The notes under the pieces: generated by a model
Databases searched by the model: none
What the model saw: only the letters and a program-made list of their open reading frames with translations
Told to the model about the DNA's origin: nothing
Program-made: the position numbers and the translations under genes
Assembly: GCF_014207965.1 (NCBI RefSeq)
Contig: NZ_JACHLM010000001.1
Coordinates: 124,001-188,000, forward strand
Reading direction: 5' to 3'
DNA length: 64,000 nt
Origin: Brevundimonas bullata
GTDB lineage: Bacteria; Pseudomonadota; Alphaproteobacteria; Caulobacterales; Caulobacteraceae
Shown here: one piece after another, positions 1 through 10,946 of the stretch
Layout of the letters: each line of letters begins with the position of its first letter
Numbering within the stretch: the stretch's first letter is position 1

Positions 1-1280
1 TCTTCCAGACCCAGGGCGATGTCGGACGAACGGGCCAGGCCGCTTTCCATGACGCGTTGGGCCAGCATGGCCTGCTGGATGACCAGCTCGCCGACGACGT
101 TGATCAGACGATCGACGCGGTCGAGGTCGACGCGGATGGTCACCGGGGCGACAGCAGCAGGGGACGAAGGCGCAGCGGCGGCCGGAGCGGCGGGCGCGAC
201 CGGCTTGGGCGCGGGAGCGGCCGGCGCGGCGACGGGAGCCTGAGCGGCGACGACCGCCGGCTCAGGGGCGGCGACGACCGGAGCGGGCGCAGGCGCCTCG
301 ACCGGCGCAGCGGCCTTGGCCAGCAGGGCGGCGATGTCGAACTCGGGCTCGGCGGGGGCGGCGTCCAGAACCGGCAGGGGCGGCAGATCGGCCTCGACCG
401 AAGCGGGTGCGCCGCCCAGGGCGGTGATGCTCAGGTCGCAGTCCATCTCGACGAAGTCGAAGACGTCGCGGACGGCGGCCTCGGAGACGTCGCCGGTCAG
501 GACGATGGTCCAGATCAGATGGGCGTCCTCGGCCTCCAGCGCCTCCAGCGACGGCAGGCCGCTGGCGTCCAGCTCGACCGAGGTCTGGCCCAGACGGGTC
601 AGTTCGCGCAGCAGCAGGCTGACGTCGTTGGCGCTGGCGTAGAGGCGAGGATGCGGACGGAAGACGATGCGCCAGCCGGCCGCCGACGGCGCGGCCAAGG
701 GCGCGGAAGTCAGCGCAGCCAGGTCCGGCAGGTCGAGCGACGGCAGCTCAAGGGAAGGCAGTTCCAGCGACGGCAGTTCAACGGGCGCGCCAAAGTCGGC
801 CAGATCCAGCGTCAGGGGCGTGAAACCGAAATCGTCTTCGTCGGCAGCAGCGGCGACGGGCGCGGCGGCCGCGGCGGCGGCGGCCTGACCGTGGGTCAGG
901 ACTTCCAGCTCGGCGACCAGACCCGCCGAACGCGCAGCGTCCACCGGCGGGGCGACGCCCTGGGCGGCACCGATGTGGTCGGCCAGGACGTCGGAGGCGC
1001 GCAGCAGGGTCTTGATCGTGACGTCGTCGCATTCCTTACGGCCCGAGCGCAGCTCGTCCATCAGGGTCTCGAAGACGTGGGCGAAGCGCACCAGGTCTTC
1101 CAGACCAAAGGCCCCTGCCCCGCCCTTGACCGAGTGGACGGCGCGGAAGACGGCGTTGATCGTCTCGATGTCGCCCTCGCCGTTTTCCAGCGCCAGCAGA
1201 TTGGTTTCCAGATCGCCCAGCAGTTCGCTGCACTCCTGGAAGAAGGTGACCTTGATGGCCTCGAACGGATCGTCGCTCAT
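1..1280 (-). CDS. cheA: Chemotaxis histidine kinase CheA (N-terminal part, runs off window)
   Basis: CheA is the cytoplasmic kinase that passes phosphate to CheY and CheB in response to chemoreceptors. The visible 426 codons hold a P1 HPt domain with the motif RAVHSVKGGAGAFG (phospho-acceptor His49), a P2-like region at roughly residues 190-280, a long Ala/Pro linker, and the start of the P3 dimerisation helix (DRLINVVGELVIQQAMLAQR). The catalytic and CheW-like domains lie beyond position 1. The ATG at 1280 is 13 nt after the cheY stop, so it is the fourth gene of the mcp-STAS-cheY-cheA operon, as in Caulobacter. Identity is secure; only the truncation by the window limits it. Confidence 0.95.
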   Translation of the reverse strand, partial: MSDDPFEAIKVTFFQECSELLGDLETNLLALENGEGDIETINAVFRAVHSVKGGAGAFGLEDLVRFAHVFETLMDELRSGRKECDDVTIKTLLRASDVLADHIGAAQGVAPPVDAARSAGLVAELEVLTHGQAAAAAAAAPVAAAADEDDFGFTPLTLDLADFGAPVELPSLELPSLELPSLDLPDLAALTSAPLAAPSAAGWRIVFRPHPRLYASANDVSLLLRELTRLGQTSVELDASGLPSLEALEAEDAHLIWTIVLTGDVSEAAVRDVFDFVEMDCDLSITALGGAPASVEADLPPLPVLDAAPAEPEFDIAALLAKAAAPVEAPAPAPVVAAPEPAVVAAQAPVAAPAAPAPKPVAPAAPAAAAPSSPAAVAPVTIRVDLDRVDRLINVVGELVIQQAMLAQRVMESGLARSSDIALGLE

Positions 1281-1293
1281 AAGTCTGGTGTCC

Positions 1294-1659
1294 TCAGGCC
1301 GCAACGCGACGGACGGCGTCGACCAGCTTGGCCGGGTCGAAGGGTTTGACGATCCAGCCGGTAGCCCCGGCCTCACGGGCGCGCTGCTTCTTGGCGGCGT
1401 CGCTCTCGGTGGTCAGGACCAGGACCGGCGTGGCCTTGTGGTTGGGGTCGGCGCGCATGCCTTCGATGAAGCCGAAGCCGTCCATACGGGGCATGTTGAT
1501 GTCGGTGATGACGATGTCGGGGTTTTCGGCCCGCAGCACCTCCAGACCGTGGACGCCGTCCTCGGCCTGAACCACGCGATAGCCCGCGCCCTTAAGCGCC
1601 AGCATCAGCATGTCCCGCATGGTGCGGGAATCATCGACAGTCAGGATGGTCTTGGTCAC
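1294..1659 (-). CDS. cheY: Chemotaxis response regulator CheY
   Basis: Single-domain receiver of 121 aa that carries the signal from CheA to the flagellar motor. Acidic pocket residues Asp9/Asp10, phospho-acceptor Asp53 (VITDINMPRMDG), a Thr in LVLTTES and Lys in IVKPFDP are all visible, and there is no output domain. I chose the GTG at 1659 because it overlaps the stop of the upstream STAS gene as GTGA and gives the canonical short N-terminus (TKTILTVDDS). An upstream ATG in the same frame would add 49 unrelated residues. Corresponds to CheYI of the Caulobacter operon by position. Confidence 0.95.
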   Translation of the reverse strand: MTKTILTVDDSRTMRDMLMLALKGAGYRVVQAEDGVHGLEVLRAENPDIVITDINMPRMDGFGFIEGMRADPNHKATPVLVLTTESDAAKKQRAREAGATGWIVKPFDPAKLVDAVRRVAA

Positions 1660-1937
1660 GCGAGTTGTCCTTGCGGAGCGAGGTCCGCGGCGGAGGCCCC
1701 AAAGGCGCTCCATTGCGAGGCCAAGGCCTCGGAAACATTGATAAAGGTCAAGGCCTGACCATCGGCGCGCCAGGTGGCGAGCGCCGACAGCAGGACCTGA
1801 AGGCAAAGCCCGCCCAGACGCTCGACGTCCGAACCGTCCAGGGTGGTCTCCTGGCCGCGCACGGCCAGGAGTTGCGTCTTCAAAGGCTCGGCGGCGCGTA
1901 GATCAAGCACCGCCGGAAGCGAGATCGCGACCGACAT
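1656..1937 (-). CDS. STAS-domain protein of the chemotaxis operon (CheX-like position)
   Basis: A 93-aa protein matching a STAS (anti-anti-sigma-like) fold: an N-terminal beta strand (SVAISLPAVLDL), the conserved central turn DGSDVERLGGLCLQVLLSA where STAS proteins carry the phosphorylatable Ser/Thr, then strand TFINVSEALA. It starts at ATG 1937, overlapping the receptor stop as TGATG, and ends overlapping the cheY GTG start, so translation is coupled on both sides. Caulobacter has a gene called cheX at this operon position. Its molecular role is not something the sequence tells; a regulatory interaction with the Che complex is inferred from coupling. Confidence 0.85.
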   Translation of the reverse strand: MSVAISLPAVLDLRAAEPLKTQLLAVRGQETTLDGSDVERLGGLCLQVLLSALATWRADGQALTFINVSEALASQWSAFGASAADLAPQGQLA

Positions 1938-3886
1938 CAGAACTCTTCCCATCCATCTTCGACCGCGAGCGGTGCGGGCTTCAGCGCAGCGCCGCCACGA
2001 CCGACCGTGCGCATGGCCGCGACGGTCTGAGCCACCGGTTGCGGCGTACGAGCCGGCGCCGGAGCGTGAGGCGGGGCCGCCTTGCGGGCGACCGGAGCGG
2101 CGACCTGGCCGGTGCGGAACTGCGACACCGAGGCGGCCAGGGCGTCGGCCTCCTGCGACAGCGAGTGGCTGGCGGCGGTGGACTGCTCGACCATGGCCGC
2201 GTTTTGCTGGGTGACCTGGTCCATCTGGTTCACGGCGGTGTTGACCTGTTGCAGGCCGGTGGCCTGCTCCTGGGCCGAGGCCGAGATTTCCGAGACTAGG
2301 CCGTCGATTTCCGCCACGCGGCTGACGATGCGTTGCAAGGCCTGACCGGTCTGACCGACCAGGTTGACGCCCGCGCCGACCTGCTGACCCGAGGCCGAGA
2401 TCAGGATCTTGATCTCCTTGGCGGCCTCAGCAGAGCGTTGCGCCAGGGCCCGGACTTCCGAAGCCACGACCGCAAAGCCGCGACCCGCATCACCCGCACG
2501 CGCGGCCTCGACGCCGGCGTTCAGAGCCAGAAGGTTGGTCTGGAAGGCGATCTCGTCGATGACGCCGATGATGTTGCCGATCTCGGTCGAAGAGCGCTCG
2601 ATGGCGTTCATCGCCGCGACGGCGTCGCGCACCACATTACCACTCGTCTCGGCGTCGCCGCGCGCCTGCTGCACCACGCTGGAGGCCTGACGGGCGCCGT
2701 CAGCGGTCTTGTTCACGGTAGCGGTGATTTCATCCAGGGCGGCGGCGGTTTCTTCCAGCGAGGCGGCCTGCTGCTCAGTGCGGCGCGACAGGTCGTCGGA
2801 GGCCTGCGAAATCTCGCCGGCGCCAGAACGAATGGCGGCGACGTTGGAGACGACCACCGAAACGGCCTGCTCCAACTGGGCGATGGCGGCGTTGAAGTTG
2901 GCCTTCAACTGCTCGGCCTTGGGGGCCACAGCGACCGTCATGCGATGCGTCAGATCGCCTTCGGCCATGGCCGACAGACCCTCGCCCAGCGCCGTGATGG
3001 CGACGCGGTCTTCCTCGGCGGACCTGGCCTTCTCGGCCTCAACGCGAGCACGCTCTTCTTCAGCGGCCGCGCGTTGGGCCACGGCCTCGGCTTCCAGACG
3101 GGCGTTGGCGATGGCGGCGTCCTTGAAGGCTGTGACGGCCGAGGCCATCTGGCCGACCTCGTCCTTGCGGCCCATGGCCGGAACGATGATCGAGGTGTCC
3201 CCGCCAGCCAGACGACGCATGGCCGACGTCATCGACAGCAGCGGCTTGCCCAACAGGTTGGTCAGCAGGAAGGCCATGGCGGCGGCGATGATCAGGGCCA
3301 GGACGACCCCGCCGATCAGCACCATCCGCACCGACTTGGCGACGGAGTCCTGAATCTCGCCGAAGACACGGCTCTGCTGCGACTTCTCATCAACCAAAGT
3401 CTCGAGGGCGTCCTCGGCCGGGCTGATGTATTTGTCGGCCACGCCTTCGCGGCCGACCATGGCCACGGCCTGGGCCTGCGTCGCCGGGTTGCCGGCGAGG
3501 ACGCGGCCCGCCTCGACAACGTTCTTGGCCCATTCGTCGGCGGCGACGCGCGCCGCGCGGACTTCATCGTCGCTGGTGCGATCCAGTTGGGCGATCCGGT
3601 CCAGGCTCTTATTGAAGTTTTCCCGGTGCGCGGTCAGTCGCTCCAGGTAGTAGACGTCACTCGACAGCAGGAAGCCACGATAGCTGCTTTCCTGGCGCGC
3701 CAGGTAGAATTTAGCCGTCTCGGCTTCTCGCTGCACGGCCGACGCCCGCACCCGGTCCATACGCGCTTTTTCCAGCGCATTGACCTGCACGAAGACCGTC
3801 ACGCCCATGATGGCGATGGCGGCGATGACGACCGCGAAGGCCGCCATCAGTTTCTTTTCGATCTTCAGATCGCTCAACATGTTCAT
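1937..3886 (-). CDS. Methyl-accepting chemotaxis protein
   Basis: Transmembrane chemoreceptor of 649 aa. TM1 spans about residues 13-32, followed by a helical periplasmic ligand domain (about 33-185), TM2 near 188-210, a HAMP domain, a second HAMP-like segment, and the highly conserved MCP hairpin (about 440-490, [20 protein letters not shown]). The protein ends in GWEEF, which fits the C-terminal x-aromatic-x-x-aromatic tether that recruits CheR/CheB in other receptors. ATG at 3886 follows a GGGAGAAG ribosome site. First gene of the chemotaxis operon; the Caulobacter equivalent is mcpA. The ligand cannot be read from the sequence. Confidence 0.95.
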   Translation of the reverse strand: MNMLSDLKIEKKLMAAFAVVIAAIAIMGVTVFVQVNALEKARMDRVRASAVQREAETAKFYLARQESSYRGFLLSSDVYYLERLTAHRENFNKSLDRIAQLDRTSDDEVRAARVAADEWAKNVVEAGRVLAGNPATQAQAVAMVGREGVADKYISPAEDALETLVDEKSQQSRVFGEIQDSVAKSVRMVLIGGVVLALIIAAAMAFLLTNLLGKPLLSMTSAMRRLAGGDTSIIVPAMGRKDEVGQMASAVTAFKDAAIANARLEAEAVAQRAAAEEERARVEAEKARSAEEDRVAITALGEGLSAMAEGDLTHRMTVAVAPKAEQLKANFNAAIAQLEQAVSVVVSNVAAIRSGAGEISQASDDLSRRTEQQAASLEETAAALDEITATVNKTADGARQASSVVQQARGDAETSGNVVRDAVAAMNAIERSSTEIGNIIGVIDEIAFQTNLLALNAGVEAARAGDAGRGFAVVASEVRALAQRSAEAAKEIKILISASGQQVGAGVNLVGQTGQALQRIVSRVAEIDGLVSEISASAQEQATGLQQVNTAVNQMDQVTQQNAAMVEQSTAASHSLSQEADALAASVSQFRTGQVAAPVARKAAPPHAPAPARTPQPVAQTVAAMRTVGRGGAALKPAPLAVEDGWEEF

Positions 3887-3921
3887 TGGTCTTCTCCCCC
3901 CGGAATTTCTGTTCAGTCGGC

Positions 3922-4644
3922 TCAGAGCGCGAACGTCAGCGCGCCCACCAGGCGGCCGTCATAGTTCTCGCCCAGGGCGTGGCTGTCGGTGTCGTACCAG
4001 CGGACATCCAGAGCCAGTTTCTCGGTCAGCTTGTGCTTCACGCCAACATTCCAGGCGGCGTACTCCGCGCCGCCGTCGGCGGTGCGGTCAGCGATGGAGG
4101 CCGAGGCCTTGGTCTTGGGTCCGACCGAGACCGTGCCCTGAAGTTCAATCCACCAGGCTTCCTTGGCCGCGGCGAAACCATCGGGCGTATAGTTGACGCG
4201 CAGGCGGGTGCTGACCGGGCCGATCTTGCGCGAGGCGTCGGCCTGATATTCCCAGTAGTTGGCGTCGACGCCGGCGCGGGTGCCCGGCAGGTCGCGGTTC
4301 ACGACCGACAGGTCGAACTTGTAGCCAGCCGCCTCCGGGCGCCAGCCGACGGCGCTGACGATCTCGGCGTCAGAACCCTGCGACAGTTTGGCGGTGGAGG
4401 CGAAGACGTTGGCGTAGAAGGCGCCGGTGGAGATTTCGACCGAGCCGTTGACGCTGGGGTCGCCGGCGCTCTTGCCCAGACCCTTGCCGACATATTCGCT
4501 GGCGACGCCGACCTGGGCGCTAAAGTCGGGGGCTGCAATCGCGTGCGCCTGGACGGCGCTCGCCCCCATCACCACGGCAAAGCCGGCGAGGAGCGGGATG
4601 TAGGGCGCGCCGTTCTGGCGCTTAACGGGACTCTGTTCGAGCAT
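3922..4644 (-). CDS. TorF-like outer-membrane beta-barrel protein
   Basis: A 240-aa exported protein with a signal peptide (hydrophobic [13 protein letters not shown], cleavage after AQAHA-like residues) and alternating-hydrophobicity strands ending in a C-terminal aromatic-rich strand and final Leu, typical of an outer-membrane barrel. It resembles the TorF / Gcw_chp family of putative porins, with the typical early motif [14 protein letters not shown]. Start chosen at ATG 4644, preceded by GAGGT; a longer frame from 4683 lacks such a site. It sits just upstream of, and in the same direction as, the chemoreceptor, separated by 35 nt, and is divergent from the FixL-like kinase. Substrate unknown. 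Confidence 0.75.
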   Translation of the reverse strand: MLEQSPVKRQNGAPYIPLLAGFAVVMGASAVQAHAIAAPDFSAQVGVASEYVGKGLGKSAGDPSVNGSVEISTGAFYANVFASTAKLSQGSDAEIVSAVGWRPEAAGYKFDLSVVNRDLPGTRAGVDANYWEYQADASRKIGPVSTRLRVNYTPDGFAAAKEAWWIELQGTVSVGPKTKASASIADRTADGGAEYAAWNVGVKHKLTEKLALDVRWYDTDSHALGENYDGRLVGALTFAL

Positions 4645-5033
4645 TTTTACCTCGGTGACTATGAGGTCTATGTGAGCGAACAACCGTAGATTTCTGTAAA
4701 TCCGGACCTACGTAGAACTCCGCACCCAGTGAGTTTTGCTTCGACAACGGCCCAGAGGGTTAAGCCTTCGTTGCAGACGGAAACCCTCGAGACTTCATCG
4801 TTAACGGCCGAAAACCATCTTTGCAGTAATGGCCATTTTTTTGCCTATATACAAAACAGCGATATCAATTAAGTCTTGAGCGTGTCCCTGAAACGTCATG
4901 GTTAACCCGGGGTTTGCGAAATACTCGACCAGTGTATAGAAGGCGCTCCTCGGCCAGATTCTGTAGATTGCTCTTTCACAGCTTCAACGTCCGGCGGCCT
5001 AGAAGCGTGAGGAGTCCTCCCATCCCATCGGCG
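4645..5033. promoter_or_regulatory. Divergent intergenic region between TorF-like gene and FixL-like kinase
   Basis: About 390 bases without a gene. The middle (4800-4920) is clearly more AT-rich than the surrounding DNA, as expected for promoters reading both ways. A perfect 8-bp palindrome CTACGTAG (about 4708-4715) lies close to the TorF-like start and is a candidate operator. I looked for an FNR/FixK box (TTGAT-N4-ATCAA) and saw none. No RNA gene is recognisable. Confidence 0.4.
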
Positions 5034-6488
5034 ATGCAAAGCATCCTGTCTTTCGCAAGCGCGATATCGCGCCGACGCTGGAGCGGCGTGCTGCTGGCGA
5101 TCGTCGCCGTGGGCGGGGCTGTGGGCTTCAGAACCCTGCTGGAGGGTCTAGGCCAGTTCTACTACCTGCCCATGGTGCCTGCTGTCGTGATCACGGCCAT
5201 GCTGGCGCGCCGCCCGGCCACCGCCCTGGCCGTCGCCCTGTCCATCGCCGTCAACCTGGCCCTGGTGCCTCGCGAAAGCCTGTCGGACGCCCTGACCAAC
5301 GCCGCCCTGTTCGCGGGCGTCACCTGGCTTCTGGCCGAGATCTGCTGGGGTCTGAGGGCGCTGGACGAGCGGACGCGCGATCTGTCGCGCCAGCTGGCGG
5401 CCAAGGACGCCATGCTCAATACCGCCCTGGCCTCGGTGCCGGTCGTGACGCTGGAGGCCAATGGCGAGATCCGCCGCCTGAACCCCGCCGCCGCCGACCT
5501 GTTCGCCCTGACCGAGAAGGCGGCGCGCGGACGCCCCTTCGCCGAGCTGGCTCCCGGCTTCGACATCAAGGCCACGACCAGAACGGGGGCGACCGGCGGC
5601 CCGCTGGAGTCCAAGGACGCTCACTGGAACGGCCTGCGTCCGGACGGCGCGACCTTCCCGCTCAGCATTCAATACGGGATCGTGCCCGGATCATCGGGCG
5701 GCGAACATGTGGCCCTGTGCCTGACCGATCTCAGCCGTTGGCACGCCGCCGACGCCCAGGCGCGCGAACTGCACGCCCAGTTGAACAAGGTCTGGCGCCT
5801 TAATTCGCTCGGCGAGATGGCCGCCACACTGGCCCATGAACTGAACCAGCCGCTCAGCGCCGCCGCCACCTATCTGCATGCCAGCCAGGTGGATATGGAG
5901 CGGGCCGGGCCCTTGGGCGACAGCGCCCTGCGCACCGCCGAACTGGCCAAGGGTCAGTTGCTGCGCGCCGGCAAGATCATCCGTCGGATGCGCGAGCTTC
6001 TGTCGCTGGAAGTCCGGCGCATGGATACCGAGCGCGCCTCCTCCATGATTGAAGATCTGGGCCCCATCTTCACGATGATCGGCGCCAGCAAGGGCGTCGC
6101 CATCCGCCTGGACCTTGAAGCCGAGGATGATCGGGTCCAGGCCGAACGCATCCAGTTCCAGCAGGCCATGGTCAACCTGACCCGCAACGCGGTCGAGGCG
6201 GTCGGCGACCGCACCTCGCCAGAGGTCGTCATCGTCGGTCGCACCGTCTCTGACACCCAGTACCGCATCAGCGTCGAGGACAATGGCCCCGGCATCGCCG
6301 ACGATCAGATCGACCGCATTTTTCAGCCGATGACGACCACCAAGTCCGGCGGCATGGGCCTGGGCCTGTCCGTCACCCGAACCATCGTCGAAAGCCACGG
6401 CGGACGACTGCAAGTCTCGAGAAGCGCGCTGGGGGGCGCGGCCTTCTCCTTCACCCTCAACCGAGAACCGAGCGTCGAGACCGTATGA
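5034..6488 (+). CDS. FixL-like membrane sensor histidine kinase
   Basis: A 484-aa sensor kinase. The N-terminus holds several membrane helices (about residues 15-110) resembling the DUF4118/FixL-type anchor, then a PAS domain (about 130-245), then HisKA with phospho-acceptor His268 in LAHELNQPLSAAATYLHAS, a typical FixL-subfamily motif, and an HATPase domain with N (NLTRNAVEAV), G1 (DNGPGI) and G2 (GGMGLGLSV) boxes. The following response regulator overlaps by ATGA, so the two form one pair. I do not see the proximal heme-ligand context of true FixL PAS domains, so oxygen sensing is unproven. ATG 5034 is preferred because it precedes the hydrophobic anchor directly. Confidence 0.88.
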   Translation: MQSILSFASAISRRRWSGVLLAIVAVGGAVGFRTLLEGLGQFYYLPMVPAVVITAMLARRPATALAVALSIAVNLALVPRESLSDALTNAALFAGVTWLLAEICWGLRALDERTRDLSRQLAAKDAMLNTALASVPVVTLEANGEIRRLNPAAADLFALTEKAARGRPFAELAPGFDIKATTRTGATGGPLESKDAHWNGLRPDGATFPLSIQYGIVPGSSGGEHVALCLTDLSRWHAADAQARELHAQLNKVWRLNSLGEMAATLAHELNQPLSAAATYLHASQVDMERAGPLGDSALRTAELAKGQLLRAGKIIRRMRELLSLEVRRMDTERASSMIEDLGPIFTMIGASKGVAIRLDLEAEDDRVQAERIQFQQAMVNLTRNAVEAVGDRTSPEVVIVGRTVSDTQYRISVEDNGPGIADDQIDRIFQPMTTTKSGGMGLGLSVTRTIVESHGGRLQVSRSALGGAAFSFTLNREPSVETV

Positions 6489-7090
6489 GCCTCCACTCCG
6501 TCTTCATCGTCGACGACGACGCCGCCGTCCGGGATTCCCTGCTGATGCTGCTGCGCGGCGAGGGCATCCGTGCGCGCGGATTCGCCAGCGGCGTCGACTT
6601 CTTCAGCCACCTGCCCGAGGACGCCACCGCCTGCGTCATCACCGACGTGCGCATGCCCGACATGGACGGCGACGAGGTGGTGCGCCGCCTGAGCCAGATG
6701 CGCGGCAACGCCTGGCCCGTCATCGTCATCACCGGCCATGCCGACGTGCCGATGGCGGTGCAGATGATGAAGGCCGGCGTCGTCGACTTCATCGAGAAGC
6801 CCTTTGACCCGCGCCGCCTGATCGAGACCGTGCGCGGCTGCCTGGCCCGTCTGAACGATGTCGGCCACGAGCAGGCCTGCCGCGCCGCCGCCGAACTGCG
6901 CCTGACCCGCCTGACCCCGCGCGAGCGTCAGGTCTTTGACGCCTTGATCCTCGGCCATTCCAACAAGGCCATAGCCCTGAACCTGGACATCAGTCCGCGC
7001 ACCGTCGAGGTCTTCCGCGCCAAGGTCATGACCAAGATGGAGGCCGACAGTCTGTCGGCCTTGGTCCGCATGGGACTGGCCTTGACCTAG
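6485..7090 (+). CDS. FixJ-family response regulator
   Basis: A 201-aa transcription factor: receiver domain (residues 1-120) with Asp10-12, phospho-acceptor Asp54 (VITDVRMPDMDG), VITGHAD and EKPFD switch residues, followed by a LuxR/FixJ helix-turn-helix (LTPRERQVFDALILGHSNKAIALNLDISPRTVEVF split across the DNA-binding helices). Its ATG overlaps the kinase stop (ATGA). It is the cognate partner of the preceding FixL-like kinase. Targets are unknown; the adjacent aldehyde dehydrogenase and the divergent TorF-like gene are plausible candidates by position only. Confidence 0.93.
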   Translation: MSLHSVFIVDDDAAVRDSLLMLLRGEGIRARGFASGVDFFSHLPEDATACVITDVRMPDMDGDEVVRRLSQMRGNAWPVIVITGHADVPMAVQMMKAGVVDFIEKPFDPRRLIETVRGCLARLNDVGHEQACRAAAELRLTRLTPRERQVFDALILGHSNKAIALNLDISPRTVEVFRAKVMTKMEADSLSALVRMGLALT

Positions 7091-7161
7091 ACGTTTCATC
7101 GTCTTGCAGCCGCAGGCCTTGCGGCGCGTTATGTCGGCTCCCTTCGCCTCAGGAGCCGCCC

Positions 7162-8607
7162 ATGTCCGATCCCGCCCGTCTGCTTCGTCACCAGGCCTAT
7201 ATCGACGGACGCTGGATCGACGCCGACGACGGTTCGACATTTGAAGTGACGGACCCGGCCACGGGCGAGGTTCTGGCGACCGCGCCCAAGATGGGCGCCG
7301 CCGAGACCCGCCGCGCCATCGTCGCCGCCGAGGCCGCAATGAAGCCCTGGGCGGCAAAGACAGCGAGCGAGAGGGCGCGGATTCTGCGCCGCTGGTTCGA
7401 TCTGATGATGTCGGAGCAAGACGCGCTAGGGCGTCTGCTGACGCGCGAACAGGGCAAGAGCCTGACCGAGGCGAAGGGCGAGATCGCCTATGCCGCCAGC
7501 TTCATCGAATGGTTCGCCGAGGAGGGCAAGCGCACCTATGGCGAAGTCATCCCCACCTATGACGCCACGAAACGGCTGATCGCCATCCGCCAGCCGGTCG
7601 GGGTGGTCGGGGCCATCACGCCATGGAACTTCCCCGCCGCCATGATCACCCGCAAGGTCGGCCCGGCCCTGGCCGCCGGCTGCGCCGTGGTGCTGAAACC
7701 GGCCAGCCAGACGCCGCTGTCGGCGCTCGCCCTGGCGGTTCTGGCGGAGGAGGCGGGTCTGCCGCCCGGCCTGTTCAACGTCGTGACCGGCTCCGCCTCG
7801 GACATCGGCGGCGAGCTGACGTCCAACCCGACGGTGCGCAAGATCAGCTTCACCGGGTCGACCGAGATCGGCCGCACCCTGATGCGGCAGTCGGCCGAGA
7901 CCATCAAGAAGATGAGCCTGGAACTGGGCGGCAACGCTCCCTTCCTGGTGTTCGACGACGCCGACATCGACGCGGCGGTCGCCGGCGCCGTGGCCTCCAA
8001 GTTCAGGAACAGCGGTCAGACCTGCGTCTGCACCAACCGCTTTTACGTGCAGTCATCCGTCCACGATGAGTTCGTCGCCAGGCTGGCCCAGGCGACCGCC
8101 GCGCTCAAGGTCGGCGCCGGGCTGGAGGACGGGGTGCAGATCGGCCCGCTGATCGACGCCAAAGCCGTCAAAAAGGTCGAGGAACATATCGCCGACGCGA
8201 CGGCTAAGGGCGCCAAGGTGGAGACAGGCGGCCAGCGCCACGCCCTCGGCGGGACCTTCTTCCAGCCGACCGTGCTGTCGGGCGTCACGTCCGACATGCT
8301 GATCTGCAAGGAGGAGACCTTCGGCCCCGTCGCGCCCGTCGTCCGTTTCGAGACGGAGGAAGAGGCGCTGAGGCTGGCCAACGCCACCGAGTTCGGCCTG
8401 GCTGGATACTTCTACGCGCGCGACATGGGCCGCGTCTGGCGCGTGGCCGAGGCGATGGAGACCGGCATGATCGGCGTCAACACCGGCCTGATCTCCACCG
8501 AGGTCGCACCCTTTGGCGGGATCAAGCAATCCGGCCTGGGTCGCGAGGGCTCGCGCCACGGCATCGAGGACTACCTCGAACTGAAATACGTCTGCATGGG
8601 CCTGTAG
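7162..8607 (+). CDS. gabD: NAD(P)-dependent succinate-semialdehyde dehydrogenase
   Basis: Oxidises succinic semialdehyde to succinate, the last step of the GABA shunt. The 481-aa length and motifs fit GabD of the aldehyde dehydrogenase superfamily: nucleotide-binding TPWNFPAAMITRK, FTGSTEIG, the general-base Glu in LELGGNAPF, and the catalytic Cys in NSGQTCVCTNR; the C-terminus contains the typical PFGGIKQSGLGREG and ends in LELKYVCMGL. AGGAG lies just ahead of ATG 7162. It follows the FixJ-like gene by 71 nt, so it may be co-transcribed. No aminotransferase neighbour is present to confirm GABA use, so related semialdehydes remain possible. Confidence 0.9.
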   Translation: MSDPARLLRHQAYIDGRWIDADDGSTFEVTDPATGEVLATAPKMGAAETRRAIVAAEAAMKPWAAKTASERARILRRWFDLMMSEQDALGRLLTREQGKSLTEAKGEIAYAASFIEWFAEEGKRTYGEVIPTYDATKRLIAIRQPVGVVGAITPWNFPAAMITRKVGPALAAGCAVVLKPASQTPLSALALAVLAEEAGLPPGLFNVVTGSASDIGGELTSNPTVRKISFTGSTEIGRTLMRQSAETIKKMSLELGGNAPFLVFDDADIDAAVAGAVASKFRNSGQTCVCTNRFYVQSSVHDEFVARLAQATAALKVGAGLEDGVQIGPLIDAKAVKKVEEHIADATAKGAKVETGGQRHALGGTFFQPTVLSGVTSDMLICKEETFGPVAPVVRFETEEEALRLANATEFGLAGYFYARDMGRVWRVAEAMETGMIGVNTGLISTEVAPFGGIKQSGLGREGSRHGIEDYLELKYVCMGL

Positions 8608-8629
8608 GGCCCGCAGTTCCGTTGGACCG

Positions 8630-8782
8630 TCAGTCCTCGGACGGCTGCTCGTCGTCGTCGGTTTCGCCCGCAGCCTTGGCGGCCTTCTTGGCGGCCTTGG
8701 CGGCGGCCTTGGCTTCGGCCTTCTTGGCGTCGGCGCGCTCGCGCTCTTGCCGTTCGAAACTGTAGTTGGGCTTACGGGCCAT
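8630..8782 (-). CDS. Small Lys/Ala-rich conserved protein (50 aa)
   Basis: A short frame of 50 residues beginning MARKPNYSFERQERER, followed by a Lys/Ala helix-forming tract and an acidic tail (ETDDDEQPSED). The charge layout (basic helix, acidic end) and the starting motif resemble short conserved proteins seen in alphaproteobacterial genomes. It is convergent with gabD, ending 22 nt from its stop, and is divergent from the MFS transporter gene. It may bind nucleic acid or ribosomes, but this is a guess from composition. Confidence rests on the conserved-looking start and clean start/stop. Confidence 0.6.
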   Translation of the reverse strand: MARKPNYSFERQERERADAKKAEAKAAAKAAKKAAKAAGETDDDEQPSED

Positions 8783-9033
8783 TGATGTCCTCTCGCGCCG
8801 GGTCGCCAAACGGCGACGTCAAACCTTCATTTGGTCGCAGTCGCCCGCTGCGACAACCGTGAAACGGCGCCTGAGGCAATATTTGCGCCTCGCCCGCGCG
8901 ACAGGCGCCGCCGTTCGACCAAAGTCGCTCTCTGCAAATCCGTCGGCCTGCTGTCAGTCTCACCCTCGACGATCCGGCAACAGGATCGCGAGGAAACGGT
9001 CGCGAAACGCGACCCTACAGGAAGGGACTGCCC

Positions 9034-10707
<1,674 letters not shown>

Positions 10708-10731
10708 CGTCTAGAGTTCGCCAGCCTAAGG

Positions 10732-10766
10732 GGGCGGTCCGGCTTCGGTCGGGCCGCCCTTCTTCT
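10732..10766 (+). terminator. Rho-independent terminator after the MFS transporter
   Basis: A 12-bp GC-rich stem (two wobble pairs) closing a TTCG loop at 10744-10747, followed by TCTTCT. It lies 25 nt after the transporter stop. Confidence 0.8.
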
Positions 10767-10774
10767 ATCGGCCA

Positions 10775-10890
10775 GTCATCCCGGCCGCAGCCCTCGCGAA
10801 GGCGAGGGCGGAGAGCCGGGACCGCCCAGAACACTACGGGCAGCGCTTCTTGCGGTCCCGGATAGCGGCTGCGCCGCTTCCGGGAGGACG
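10775..10890. repeat. Palindromic intergenic repeat, GTCATCCCGG-type, copy 1
   Basis: Imperfect inverted repeat beginning GTCATCCCGGCCGCAG and ending in a GC-rich complement (GCGGCTGCGCCGCTTCCGGG). It lies between the MFS terminator and the hybrid kinase gene. A related element is at 41931-42027. REP-like; no coding capacity. Confidence 0.6.
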
Positions 10891-10946
10891 GAAGAGGGTG
10901 CTGTGATCCCTTTTCTCCCTTGTCCTAAAGCCCCGCTGCGTCCCAC

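Noticed and set aside
57-1349. A 430-codon plus-strand frame over cheA
   Set aside because: It is antisense to an unmistakable CheA N-terminus and is composed mainly of Arg, Gly, Asp and Gln.
4645-5033. FNR/FixK box in the FixL-like promoter region
   Set aside because: I saw a half-site-like ATCAA near 4865 but no matching TTGAT at the right distance.
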